In this document: positions 30,409 through 39,800 of the stretch, piece by piece
Layout: each line of letters starts with the position of its first letter
Position numbering within the stretch: the first letter of the stretch is position 1
NCBI RefSeq assembly: GCF_002943465.1
Contig: NZ_PTQY01000001.1
Coordinates: forward strand, 744,001 to 808,000
Source of the DNA: Rhodoferax sp. TS-BS-61-7
Lineage (GTDB): Bacteria > Pseudomonadota > Gammaproteobacteria > Burkholderiales > Burkholderiaceae_C
Length of the DNA stretch: 64,000 bases
Direction of reading: 5' to 3'
Translations under genes and position numbers: made by a program
Notes under the pieces: model-generated
Database searches by the model: none
What the model saw: only the letters and a program-made list of their open reading frames with translations
What the model was told of the DNA's origin: nothing

Positions 30409-31062
30409 TCATGCGCGCGTCGGCACCTTGAAAACTTGGCGCGCCTGCAGCGCACGTTCGCGCGCGTGGCAGCCTTCCAGGTGGTCATTCACCAGGCCCA
30501 TGGCCTGCATGAAGGCGTACATGGTGGTGGGCCCGACAAAACTCCAACCGCGTTTGCGCAGGTCTTTGGACAGGGCAATGGATTCGGCTGAGGTGGTGAT
30601 ACCGCTCAGGGTCTGGCGCGTGATCTGGCTGGGGCGCGTGGTGGCCTCGGGCTCGAAGCGCCAGAAATAGGCGGCCAGCGAGCCGAACTCCTTACGCAGC
30701 TCCATCGCCTTCTGCGCGTTGTTGATGGTGGAGACAATCTTGCCGCGGTGGCGCACGATACCGGCGTCCAGCACCAGGCGCTTCACGTCGGCGTCGTCAA
30801 AGGTGGCCACCTTGTCCATGTCAAAACCGGCAAACGCCGCGCGAAAACCCTCGCGTTTGTTCAGGATGGTGAGCCAGCTCAGGCCTGCCTGAAACCCTTC
30901 CAGGCAAATCTTTTCGAACAGGCGCGTGTCGCTGGCCACCGGGTAGCCCCACTCGTGGTCGTGGTAGTGCTGGTAGTGCGGCGTGGCACGGCACCACACG
31001 CAGCGGGTGACCTGGGTGTCGTCGGCAAACAGGCCGGTAGGCGCAGTGGTGTCGTCAAGCAT
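30409..31062 (-). CDS. tag: DNA-3-methyladenine glycosylase I
   Basis: 217 residues. It excises 3-methyladenine from alkylated DNA. Zinc ligands known from E. coli Tag are conserved: Cys21, His34 (YHDHEW) and the His and Cys of NDHLEGC. The base-recognition Glu is in EGFQAGLSW. The N-terminus is about 17 residues longer than in E. coli. A near-perfect LexA box lies 28 bases upstream, so the gene may be SOS-controlled, unlike E. coli tag, which is regarded as constitutive. Confidence 0.95.
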   Translation of the reverse strand: MLDDTTAPTGLFADDTQVTRCVWCRATPHYQHYHDHEWGYPVASDTRLFEKICLEGFQAGLSWLTILNKREGFRAAFAGFDMDKVATFDDADVKRLVLDAGIVRHRGKIVSTINNAQKAMELRKEFGSLAAYFWRFEPEATTRPSQITRQTLSGITTSAESIALSKDLRKRGWSFVGPTTMYAFMQAMGLVNDHLEGCHARERALQARQVFKVPTRA

Positions 31063-31089
31063 GGAAGGGCTCCCTGTTCAAAATGCAAA

Positions 31090-31109
31090 TACTGTTTTTA
31101 AGAACAGTA
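31090..31109 (-). promoter_or_regulatory. LexA (SOS) box upstream of tag
   Basis: The site reads TACTGTTTTTAAGAACAGTA. It contains CTGT-N8-ACAG exactly and extends as a perfect 8-bp inverted repeat with one more base each side. This matches the E. coli-type LexA consensus. tag is the only gene positioned to be controlled by it. Confidence 0.75.
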
Positions 31110-31158
31110 TATTGCAGCTTGGACGCAGCACCTTCCGTGCCTGACCACGGCGCAGCGC

Positions 31159-31701
31159 TTACATGGCTTTGTAAAGGATGTAGTCCGCCTGGTACTGCAC
31201 CACTTGCTGGGCACCTTCGTTGGCCTGGGCGCACGCGGCCTTGGGGGCAATGCCACCCACGGTGGCCACGCGCTGGATGTAGCTCACGCCTTGCATGGCG
31301 CCCATGCCCGTGGCGGGGTTGGCTTTCACCAGTTGCAGCGGAATGTTGGCGTCGCCATTGGGGGCCACGGCCACTTGGGTTGCGGTCACTTTGGAGCCGT
31401 CGGTGCTCTCCCAGGTGGCGGGCGGGCCGTAGTACTTGCCCACTGTCTTGCCGCTGCGGTCCTTCAGGCCGGCGGCTGGCCCCACAAACACCCATTCAAA
31501 CTGGCCGGCCATGTCCTTCTTGGCGCGGCACTGGTAGGTAATGTCGCCTGCGGCGGCTGTTTCCATGGCCACGGTGTGGCCTGTGGGCACCTTCACGGCG
31601 GCGGGCAGGCTGTCTTGGTTAAACGGTGCGCGCATGGGCTGGTTAGCACAAGCGGCCAGACCAGCAACGAGCAAGAGGGACAAAGCGGTACGTGTTTTCA
31701 T
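31159..31701 (-). CDS. DUF3455 lipoprotein
   Basis: 180 residues. The signal peptide ends in a lipobox LAAC at about residues 16–19, so the mature protein is a lipoprotein. The remainder (TYQCRAKKDMAGQFEWVFVG onward, with YGPPATWESTDGSKV) is the pattern I associate with DUF3455. Function is unknown. It starts four bases after the cytochrome c gene and is probably co-transcribed with it. Confidence 0.85.
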   Translation of the reverse strand: MKTRTALSLLLVAGLAACANQPMRAPFNQDSLPAAVKVPTGHTVAMETAAAGDITYQCRAKKDMAGQFEWVFVGPAAGLKDRSGKTVGKYYGPPATWESTDGSKVTATQVAVAPNGDANIPLQLVKANPATGMGAMQGVSYIQRVATVGGIAPKAACAQANEGAQQVVQYQADYILYKAM

Positions 31702-31705
31702 GGTT

Positions 31706-32104
31706 CTACTTTCTGGGGGTGGAGGAAATGGGGGAAATGGGAGGTGCGGGCGATACGGAAGCGAGGTAGGCCACCATGTCGTCGCGGTCTTGGGGCATGT
31801 CCAGGCGGTAGTTCATGTCTTGCCCGGGCACTACGGTTTCGGGGTTGGTCAGCCAGGCCTTGAGTTGGGGCACATCCCACACATGGGTGGCCGCGGCCAT
31901 GGCCTCGGAATAAAAATAGCCATTGGCCTTGCCCGCCGCGCGGCCCAGCACACCACGCAAAGCGGGCCCCGCGCGGTTGGCGTCCAGGCTGTGACAGGCT
32001 GTGCAGCGGCTCTCAAACAGCGCTTGCCCGCGCGCCACCGACTGGGCCTGGGCTGCAATGCCAAGACCCAACAAGCCCAGCAGCAAACCCACAGGCCATC
32101 GCAT
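31706..32104 (-). CDS. Small periplasmic class I c-type cytochrome
   Basis: 132 residues with a signal peptide (cleavage near AAQAQ, residue 21). Haem is bound by CTACH near residues 34–38, and the axial Met is likely in MNYRLDMP. The size and the SLDANRAGPALRGVLGR pattern resemble cytochrome c2/c550-type electron carriers. ATG 32,104 is used; a GTG four codons earlier is also possible. It leads a two-gene unit with the DUF3455 lipoprotein and is divergent from the ECF sigma factor. Confidence 0.88.
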   Translation of the reverse strand: MRWPVGLLLGLLGLGIAAQAQSVARGQALFESRCTACHSLDANRAGPALRGVLGRAAGKANGYFYSEAMAAATHVWDVPQLKAWLTNPETVVPGQDMNYRLDMPQDRDDMVAYLASVSPAPPISPISSTPRK

Positions 32105-32539
32105 GCGGCCGCTCACGCACCAAAAGACAAAGCGCCCACAGGCCACATGCCCGTACGGCCCATGCAAGCACTGCGTGAAGCCTGGGCAGAAACCGCAGAC
32201 GGGGGGTGAGTCAGGGGCGCCATGGTGTTGTCCTTTGCATCGGTAAGGGCGGAAACGAGGGAGACCGTAGGGAACGAAAAAAAACGTCCCACGTTGCCAA
32301 TACGCAGTCCGCGCCCCACTGGATTCAGATTGCCCCCGCGCCACAGTCGGGCATTCCCTGGCTGAATCCGGCGGCGCCCGCATTGCGTACCCAGTACAAG
32401 CCCTGTTGGCTTGCAACCCTGGTAATTCAGCATGTTTTTGCCCTCTAGCCCCCGTGCAAACAGCGCGAGCAGCTCCTCTTTTCATAGCAAGCTACGCAGC
32501 TTTGTGCGCAAGCCGCAGCGCCCCACTGCGGTACCACGC
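32105..32539. other. Intergenic region between cytochrome c and ECF sigma genes
   Basis: About 435 bases. It contains one forward copy of the dispersed repeat (32,440–32,488) next to the sigma gene. No convincing small gene was found. Promoters for both divergent units should lie here, but I could not settle on a −35/−10 pair or an ECF-type GGAAC–N16–CGT promoter. Confidence 0.4.
32440..32488 (+). repeat. Dispersed ~50 bp repeat, copy 7
   Basis: GCCCTCTAGCCCCCGTGC, then AGCGCGAGCAGCTCC, then TTTTCATAGC. It is moderately diverged and lies just upstream of the ECF sigma gene. Confidence 0.7.
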
Positions 32540-33133
32540 ATGCAAGACAATGGCAGCATGACCACCGACAACCACGACGCCCTGCTCATCGTCCTGTTGG
32601 ACCGCATTGCCCACCAGGACGAGGCTGCGCTGAAAGCCCTGTACGACCAATGCGCCAGCAAACTCTATGGCCTGGCCCTGCGTGTGGTGCCCCAGCGCGA
32701 ACTGGCCGAAGACGTGTTGCAGGAAGCGTTTTTGACCATATGGCGCTCTGCCGCCGACTACCGCGCCAGCTTGAGCCCCCCCATGGCCTGGCTGGGCCTG
32801 ATCGTGCGCAGCCGTGGCCTGGACATGCTGCGCCGCCGCGCTGCCGAGCGCAGCCACCTCACCGACGAGCTGGACGAGGTATTGGCCGACACCCTGCCTG
32901 GCGACGGCCCCACCCCCATGGACACGGCGCAAGCCAGCGAACAGGCCTGGGCCCTGCACCAGTGCCTGGGCAAGCTGGAGAACAAACAACGCGAGGTGGT
33001 GAGCCTGGCCTATGTGCGCGACCTGAGCCACAGCGAGCTAGCCCAGCAACTCAGCCTGCCGCTGGGCACGGTCAAAACCTGGATCCGCCGCGGGCTGGAC
33101 CAACTGCGCCTGTGCATGGCGCGTTTTGCCTAA
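32540..33133 (+). CDS. ECF-family RNA polymerase sigma factor
   Basis: 197 residues from ATG 32,540, or 191 from ATG 32,558; neither has a strong ribosome binding site. Region 2 is at about 35–95 (ALYDQCASKLYGLALRVV, VLQEAFLTIWRSA) and region 4 at about 135–190 (LPLGTVKTWIRRGLDQLR). The next gene, 10 bases on, is its anti-sigma factor. The pair resembles SigK/RskA-type systems that respond to envelope or oxidative stress. Upstream in-frame codons come from the dispersed repeat and were not included. Confidence 0.92.
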   Translation: MQDNGSMTTDNHDALLIVLLDRIAHQDEAALKALYDQCASKLYGLALRVVPQRELAEDVLQEAFLTIWRSAADYRASLSPPMAWLGLIVRSRGLDMLRRRAAERSHLTDELDEVLADTLPGDGPTPMDTAQASEQAWALHQCLGKLENKQREVVSLAYVRDLSHSELAQQLSLPLGTVKTWIRRGLDQLRLCMARFA

Positions 33134-33143
33134 GGAGCCCGGC

Positions 33144-33938
33144 ATGAACCTGATGCAACACCCCGAACTGCTGGACCGCCTGGCCAGCAACTACGCGCTG
33201 GGCACCCTGCGCGGTGGCGCCCGCCGCCGCTTTGAAGCCATGGCCCGCGAGCAAGCCCCCGTGCGCGCCGCCGCCCTCATCTGGCAAAGCCGCCTGGCCA
33301 GCCTCAACGAACTGCAACCGCAAGCCCAACCCAGCGGCGCGGTGTGGACGCGCATTGACAACCTGGTGCAGGGCGAGAAGCAAAGCGCTGCCCAGCAAGC
33401 CGTGCGCGCGCAAGCCGCTACTGTGTCTGCAGCCCCCCCCGGCTTGGGTGGCTGGCTGCGCAGCCTGACCGTGTGGCGCACCGCCACCGCGGCCGGTGCC
33501 TTTGCCACCATCGCCGCCGTATCGGTGGGCATTGGCATGCGCGAGGAACTGGGTGGCGAGATTGCGCGTCTGCAAACCCAGTTGCAAAGCGCCCCGCAAA
33601 TCGAATACGTGGCCGTGCTGGCCGACGACAAGTCGGCCGCGTCCATGCTCGTCACCTTCGACCCCAAGGCCAAAAAGCTCACCCTGCAACGCGTGGGCGC
33701 CTACCAGGAAGCCGGCGACCGCTCCCTGCAACTCTGGGCCCTGCCCCCCTCCGGCGGCCCCAAGTCACTCGGCGTGCTGGGCAGCGACAAGCTGCTGCGC
33801 CTGACCGCCGGTGAGAGCGATGTGCGCGAAGTACCCACCCTGGCCATCAGTCTGGAGCCCAAAGGCGGCGTGCCCAGCGAGACTGGGCCGACCGGGCCGG
33901 TGCTGTTCAAGGGCGCGCTGATTCAGAAGATGTTGTGA
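33144..33938 (+). CDS. Membrane anti-sigma factor (RskA-like)
   Basis: 264 residues. An N-terminal cytoplasmic domain (about 1–105) should bind the sigma factor. One membrane helix lies at about 112–132, and a periplasmic RskA-C-type domain follows (about 150–260, with LQLWALPPSGGPKSLGVL). No zinc-binding H-x3-C-x2-C motif is evident. The ATG is preceded by AAGGAG. RskA-type anti-sigmas are normally removed by proteolysis or redox change outside the membrane. Confidence 0.9.
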   Translation: MNLMQHPELLDRLASNYALGTLRGGARRRFEAMAREQAPVRAAALIWQSRLASLNELQPQAQPSGAVWTRIDNLVQGEKQSAAQQAVRAQAATVSAAPPGLGGWLRSLTVWRTATAAGAFATIAAVSVGIGMREELGGEIARLQTQLQSAPQIEYVAVLADDKSAASMLVTFDPKAKKLTLQRVGAYQEAGDRSLQLWALPPSGGPKSLGVLGSDKLLRLTAGESDVREVPTLAISLEPKGGVPSETGPTGPVLFKGALIQKML

Positions 33939-33982
33939 AGGGCCACCGGGGTGCAACGTTCCGGCTGGATTTATAAGAATTA

Positions 33983-34031
33983 GGCCTCTAGCGCCCGTGA
34001 ATATTGCGCGAGCAGCTACTGAATTGATAGC
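33983..34031 (+). repeat. Dispersed ~50 bp repeat, copy 8
   Basis: GGCCTCTAGCGCCCGTGAAT, then ATTGCGCGAGCAGCTACT, then GAATTGATAGC. It lies downstream of the anti-sigma gene. Confidence 0.85.
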
Positions 34032-34068
34032 GCTTTTTGCTCTTAGCTTCTGTCGGGCTGTGTGGGCG

Positions 34069-34149
34069 CGCAGAGCCGGGGCTATGGGCCCCCGCCTCAT
34101 ACTGTCAAACGCCCAGAAATCGGCGAGAGCCCATAGCCCCAACTCTGCG
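34069..34149. repeat. Long imperfect inverted repeat
   Basis: The arms 34,069–34,089 and 34,129–34,149 are complementary at 19 of 21 positions, with weaker pairing continuing inward. The loop is about 39 bases. It would form a stable RNA hairpin, but no T-run follows, so it is not a standard terminator. It could be a small non-autonomous mobile element or a regulatory structure for the next gene. Confidence 0.65.
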
Positions 34150-34208
34150 AGTGCGGTTGATGGATGCCAACAAAGACAATGGGACAAAAACTTGCAAAGC
34201 CAAACAGC

Positions 34209-34583
34209 ATGAAAAACCTGCTCTGGATTGACTGTATCGCCGGTGCCCTCGCCGGTGTCGCCATGTTGTTACTGCTGGACTGGCTGGCCGCGCTGTACGG
34301 CATGCCCACAGACCTCTTGGTATTCATTGGCGTCGCCAACGTGCTCTACGCGAGCTACTCGTTGTCACTAGCCATCCGCCGCACGCGCACACCAATCCTG
34401 CTCAACGCCTTGATCGTCGCCAACGGTGTGTGGGCGTTGGTGTGCGTGGGGCTGGCTGTGCACTGGGCAGGTACGGCCACACTTTTTGGCATGGCACATC
34501 TGCTCGCAGAGGCGCTGTTTGTCGGCAGGTTGGCTAGCCTGGAGTGGAAGTGGCGCGGGTTGCTTTTGGCACCCGGCCCCTAA
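34209..34583 (+). CDS. Small four-helix membrane protein
   Basis: 124 residues, almost entirely hydrophobic, with four predicted membrane helices (about 8–28, 36–54, 65–85, 90–108). No family is recognised. ATG 34,209 (MKNLLWIDC) is used; an upstream in-frame ATG at 34,179 is possible. It is convergent with the cupredoxin gene, 19 bases apart. Confidence 0.65.
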   Translation: MKNLLWIDCIAGALAGVAMLLLLDWLAALYGMPTDLLVFIGVANVLYASYSLSLAIRRTRTPILLNALIVANGVWALVCVGLAVHWAGTATLFGMAHLLAEALFVGRLASLEWKWRGLLLAPGP

Positions 34584-34602
34584 GCGCCACGCCCACGCAA
34601 GA

Positions 34603-35262
34603 TCAGCTGCGCCGCCGTGGCGCCACGTCCAGCTGAAACGTCACCTTCGCGGGTGCGCCCGACACATTCACCAGCAGCGGCGTTTTCTCCACCAGCTGCG
34701 CGGCGTGCCAGACCTTGATGCTGGCGGCGCCCTCCGGCACATCCTCCAGCACGGCCACGCCCTCACTGTTGGTCTTCACCGTCCAAGGCGAATCGGCCAC
34801 GTAGATGGCGCCGCCCATGCGGCTGTGGATGAAGCAGCCCAGCAGGGCTGCGCCCATGGCGCCGGGTTTGTCCATGGTGAATACGGCGGCGCTGGCGGGT
34901 TTGCCCTCGGCCTTGCCTTCCAGCAGGGCGGATTGCCCGTCTGACGCGCCCACCGCAGCGCCAGCCGTGCCCACACGCACATGGTGGTTCCACGGGTCGC
35001 TATTGATGAAACGCACGCGGGCACCCACGGCCACCACGGTGACAGCGGGCACAAACTGCTGCTTCTCCTGGTTCACCACCGCGCTGTTGGGCAGCGGTGT
35101 TTTGGGCTGGCCTTTGCCGCTGGGGGTGACGATCACCACCGCATCGGGCGTGGGTTTGCCATCGCGGTCCAGCACTAGCACCTCCAGGGTACCGGCTGCA
35201 GCCCCGCTGGCGGCCAGGGCCCAGGCCGCGCAGGTGGCGGCCATGCTCACAGTTAAACGCAT
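34603..35262 (-). CDS. Periplasmic cupredoxin-like (plastocyanin-fold) protein
   Basis: 219 residues with a signal peptide (about 1–23). Possible type-1 copper ligands are a His in PWNHHVRVG and the C-x2-H-x2-M set in GCFIHSRMG. A long insertion lies between them. Similar proteins are often annotated as methylamine-utilisation proteins, but no methylamine dehydrogenase is nearby. It is the last gene of a three-gene unit with the DUF3034 protein and the truncated globin. Confidence 0.75.
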   Translation of the reverse strand: MRLTVSMAATCAAWALAASGAAAGTLEVLVLDRDGKPTPDAVVIVTPSGKGQPKTPLPNSAVVNQEKQQFVPAVTVVAVGARVRFINSDPWNHHVRVGTAGAAVGASDGQSALLEGKAEGKPASAAVFTMDKPGAMGAALLGCFIHSRMGGAIYVADSPWTVKTNSEGVAVLEDVPEGAASIKVWHAAQLVEKTPLLVNVSGAPAKVTFQLDVAPRRRS

Positions 35263-35272
35263 GGTGTGGTGC

Positions 35273-35719
35273 TCACTTGGCGGTGATGACATCGCGGTGC
35301 ATGGGCGCCAGGCGAGCCAGCAGCTGGTTTTGGGTGGCAAACGGGATGTTGCGCGCGTCCATGGCCACCTGCAGCACCTCTACCAGCGCGTTGAACTGGG
35401 CCTTGTTGATTTCCATGCCCGCGTGGGCGGACTTCATGTCGGCGCCCTGGTATTTGCAGGGGCCGCCGCTCACCACGCAAAACTGGTCCACCAGCTGCTC
35501 TTGCAGGTAAGACGACTTGGTGTCTTTGAACTGCACACCAATACGCGGGTCGGCCTTGAGGCCGGCCACAAACACTTCCATCAGTGCCTGCAGGCCAAGC
35601 TTGGCGCCCAAGGCTTGGTAGAGCGTGTCGTTTTGCGCAGGGGTGGCGCTTTGTGCCATGGCGGGGGCTGTGCTCAAGCCCAGGGTGGCGATAGCGAGTG
35701 CGATGAGGAGGTGTTTCAT
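35273..35719 (-). CDS. Exported group I truncated haemoglobin
   Basis: 148 residues with a clear signal peptide (about 1–22, APAMAQ). The mature part resembles a truncated globin: TLYQALGAKLGLQALMEVF, then SAHAGMEINKAQFNALVEV with the proximal His. Most truncated globins are cytoplasmic, so export is notable. A role in periplasmic NO or oxygen chemistry is inference. It lies 10 bases before the cupredoxin gene and 24 after the DUF3034 gene. Confidence 0.85.
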   Translation of the reverse strand: MKHLLIALAIATLGLSTAPAMAQSATPAQNDTLYQALGAKLGLQALMEVFVAGLKADPRIGVQFKDTKSSYLQEQLVDQFCVVSGGPCKYQGADMKSAHAGMEINKAQFNALVEVLQVAMDARNIPFATQNQLLARLAPMHRDVITAK

Positions 35720-35743
35720 GTCAGTTCCTTGCTGTGTTTCAAA

Positions 35744-36673
35744 TCAAAACGCCACTTGGGCCGAGAGGTAGTAGCCGGACTGGCTGCGGTTGGCGGTGAC
35801 GCCGGGCAACACGCGGCCCAGATCCACATAGGCCAGGGTGATGGAGGTGTTTTTGTTGGGCGCCCAGGCTACAAAGAGGTCTTTCCAGGCGTCTTCCTGC
35901 AGGCCTTCGCCCAGGCCGGCGGACTGGCCCAGCGCGCGCAGGTTGTTGGGTTTGGCGCGGTACTCGGCGCCAATGGCCAGGTTTTTGCGCAATAGGTAGG
36001 CCACCGACACCTCGGGCACCCAGCTGCCTTCATTCGTGCCCGGCGCTTTGCTGCCGAAGCCGACCAGGCCGTTCTGGTTGGCATTGGTGTAGCGCAGCGT
36101 GCCGTTCAGCAGCAGGCTTTGGCCCAAAAACAGCTTGGTGGCGCTCACATAAAAGTCGGTGCCCATGGTCTTGGCACCCAAAAAGTCCAGCACCGGCTTG
36201 ATGGAGCCCGCATCCACCGACTTTTGTTCCACGCCCACGGCGATCTGCGGCATCCAGCTGTCGCTGTCCAGCACAGCGTCGCCGGCTACCTTCACCTTCA
36301 CGCCCAGCACGTCCATCTTCACGCGCTGGCCGTTTTGCACCGCAAAGCCCAGGCCGTTCAGCGCCGTGGCGGGTGAGGCGTCAAAGTCTTGCCGCGCCAG
36401 CGAGATTTCCAGCCGGTCGTTAAAGGCAAAGGCCACACCCATGGTGTTGAGGCTGTAGTCCTGCGTGGCGGCGCGGCTCACGTGGGCAGACACGCCCATC
36501 TCGCCCTCGGTGGCGTTGGTGCCAATCACGGCCCAGGGCGTCAAGCCCCCGCCGGCGGCGCCGTCGATGGAGCTGACGCCCCCGGTGAGCAGGAGTTTGC
36601 CGGTGTCGGCACAGGCCAGGCCGCTGCACAGGCTGGCGGCACTGACGAGCAATGCGGTGCGAAGGTGGTTCAT
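35744..36673 (-). CDS. DUF3034 outer-membrane-like protein
   Basis: 309 residues with a signal peptide (about 1–22). Alternating beta strands and a C-terminal Phe (SAQVAF) indicate an outer-membrane beta-barrel inserted by BAM. The TGGVSSIDGAAGGGLTPWA start is characteristic of DUF3034 as I recall it. Function is unknown. It leads the operon with the truncated globin and the cupredoxin. Confidence 0.83.
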   Translation of the reverse strand: MNHLRTALLVSAASLCSGLACADTGKLLLTGGVSSIDGAAGGGLTPWAVIGTNATEGEMGVSAHVSRAATQDYSLNTMGVAFAFNDRLEISLARQDFDASPATALNGLGFAVQNGQRVKMDVLGVKVKVAGDAVLDSDSWMPQIAVGVEQKSVDAGSIKPVLDFLGAKTMGTDFYVSATKLFLGQSLLLNGTLRYTNANQNGLVGFGSKAPGTNEGSWVPEVSVAYLLRKNLAIGAEYRAKPNNLRALGQSAGLGEGLQEDAWKDLFVAWAPNKNTSITLAYVDLGRVLPGVTANRSQSGYYLSAQVAF

Positions 36674-36818
36674 GGGGCATCCAATCGATCAGGGGTTGAA
36701 GGTGGGCACGCAGGCAAACGCGTTGCGGCTTGTTACAGGTACGCAGCCCAAGACCGACTGGATTCAATTGGTTTCAATTTTTTTCGGCTACCCTCCAAGC
36801 TGCTTTTCGGGAGCCCGC

Positions 36819-39800
36819 GTGAAAACATCAAAAATCATCATCGCCTGCGGCCTGGCCGCGTCCTCTTGGGCCGCGCTGGCCCTGCAAATTACCAGCCTGT
36901 CCCCCCAGGGTGAAGTCGCCCAGGTGCGCCAGCTGGTGGCCAAATTTGACGAAAGTGCCGTCAACTTTGGCGACCCCAAGGCGGAAGCCCCGCTGACGCT
37001 GAGCTGCAGCGACGCCCAGGTCACCCAGGGCACCGGTCGCTGGGTGAACGACCGGGTGTGGGCGTTTGATTTCGAGAACGACCTCCCACCCGGCATCAGC
37101 TGCACGGCGCAGGCCAAAGCAGGCTTCAAATCGCCCAAAGGCGCAGAGCTGACGGGCGCAAGCAGCTACAAATTTAATAGCGGCGGCCCGTTTGTGCAGA
37201 GCATTCGCCCCTATTCGGGCAACCGCATTGACGAGGAACAGTTCTTCACCCTGCGCCTGAACGGTGCGGCCACGCTGGAGAGCGTGCAGGCCAATGTGTG
37301 GTGCGCGGTAGAAGGCCTGGGCGAGCGCGTGGCGGTGCGCCTGATCAGCGGCAAAGAGCGCGAGGGCCTGCTGCAGGCCCAAGGCATGGAACACGAGGCC
37401 AAGGCCAACCCGCTGTCCATCGTCACGCTGGCCTGCAACCGCAAGCTGTCGTCGTCGGCCAAGGTGCAGATTGTGTTTGGCAAGGGCGTGGCCACACCCG
37501 CGCGCGGTGGCGCTGCGGGCGTGCCCAACAGTGTGGAGAAGCGTTTTAACTTCCAGGTGCGCGAGCCTTTTGCCGCCACCTTTAGCTGCGAACGCGAAAA
37601 CGCGCAAAGCGCCTGCCTGCCGATTCGGCCCATGACGCTGAACTTCAACGCGCCGGTGCCGGTGAAGCTGCTGCAAGGCATTCGCCTGGTGGGTGGCAAA
37701 AAGAGTTTCAAGCCCAACCTGGGCGAGAACGAAGACGAGGATGGCGTGGTCAACGGCATCAGCTTCGCGGCGCCACTGCCCGAGCAAACCCCGTTCACCA
37801 TTGAGCTACCCAAGAACTTTAAAGATGCCTCGGGCCGCACGCTGCGCAATGCAGACAGCTTTCCGCTCAAGACGGCCACCGCCGCCATGCCGCCGCTGGC
37901 CAAGTTTGCGGCGTCACCCTTTGGCATCGTGGAGCGTTTTGCCGAACCCAATGGCGTGGCGCTGCTGCCGGTGACGCTGCGCAATGTGGAAGTTGCGCTG
38001 AACGTGAAGGGGTTGAACACCGAACAGGCCAAAACCGCCGCGCCCAAAGTACCGGCCGGCAAGGTCAGCACCTTCCAGCCCGGCACGGACGCCGACATCA
38101 TTGCCTGGTGGCGCAAGCTGCAGCGGTATGACAGCTACACCGTGTCGCGCAAGCAGGCCGCAGCCGATGTGCAGGGCACCCTGCCCAAGGTCGTGAGTGA
38201 TATGGACACGCACTATGTGCAGACGCGCATGGTGTCGCTCTTGCAGGGCCGCCCCAACGTGAAGACGCTGGACCTGCCCAAGCCCGAAAACAAAGACCCG
38301 CGCCCGTTTGAAGTGGTGGGCATTCCGCTCACCCCCGGCTTCCACGTGGTGGAGATTGCCTCGCAAAAGCTGGGCACCAGCCTGCTGGACGAACGCCATG
38401 GCGACAGCCGCACGATGTTTGTGCGCACCTCGGCGCTGGTGACCAACCTGGGCGTGCACTTCAAGCTGGGGCGCGAGAACGCGCTGGCCTGGGTCACCTC
38501 GCTAGACAAGGGCACGCCGGTGGCGGGTGCCACGGTGCGTGTGTCTGACTGCCGGGGCAAAGAACTGGCCACCGGCGTGACCAATGCGCAAGGTGTGGCC
38601 AACTTTGAAGGCCTGTCGCCCCAGCCACCGCGCTGCAGTGGTGAAGAGGGTTACGGCCAAGCCTATTTTGTGAGCGCGCGCGCCGCCCAACCTGCGGGCG
38701 ACGGCAAAGGCACGGTGCAAGACCTGGCCTTTACCTGGAGCGACTGGAACCGTGGCATCGAACCCTGGCGTTTTAACGTGCCCACCAGCCGCGACGTGGT
38801 GCCCGATGAACGCGCCCACACCGTCTTTGACCGCACGCTCTTGCGCGCGGGCGAAACCGTGTCGATGAAACACCTGCTGCGCACCGAAACATCGAAAGGC
38901 TTTGGCCTGCCCGCACAGCAGCCCGACACCCTGCTAATCACCCACGTGGGCAGCGGCCAGCAGTACGAGCTGGACCTGACATGGCGCAAGACCGCCACCG
39001 GTGGTCTGAGTGCCGAGAACAGCTTCTCTATCCCCCCCGCCGCCAAGCTGGGTGTGTACCAGGTGCAGCTGTCTGGCAGCAGGGAAGAGCAAGACTTCTA
39101 CACCGGCCAGTTCCGCGTGGAAGTGTTCCGCCTGCCGGTGCTGGAAGGCCGCGTAACACCGGCCGAGAAGAAGGCGCTGGTGAGCGTGGACAAGGTGCCG
39201 GTGGATGTGCAGATCAACTATGTGTCGGGCGGCGGTGCGGTGAACCTGCCAGTACGCGTGTCGGCGCTGGTGCGCGCCAAATACCTCAACTTTGCGGATT
39301 TCAGCGAGTTCAATTTTTCAGCCCCGCGTGGCAACCAACAGGCCAGCAGTGGTGAGGGCGAGGAAGACGCCAACGCCAGCGCGGACAACCGCGTGATTGC
39401 CGACAAGCTGCCGCTGACGCTGGACAAAAACGGCGCAGGCAAACTTACGCTGGAGCAAGTACCCAAGAGCCGCCAGCCGCAAGACCTGCTGCTGGAAGCC
39501 ACCTACTCCGACCCCAATGGCGAGGTGCAAACCATCCGCAGCACACAAACGCTGTGGCCCGCCAGCGTGGTGGCCGGCATTCGCACCGAGGGCTGGGTGT
39601 CCAGTGGGCAAAAGATCAAGTTCCGCGCGCTGGCGCTGGACTTGACGGGCAAGCCGCAGGAAGGCGTGGCGCTGGAGGTGAAAGCCACCGCCCGCATCAC
39701 CACCACCACACGCAAGCGCATGGTGGGTGGCTTCTACACCTACGACAACAAAACCAGCACCAAAGAAATGGGCAGTGTCTGCAGCGGCAAGAGCGATTCG

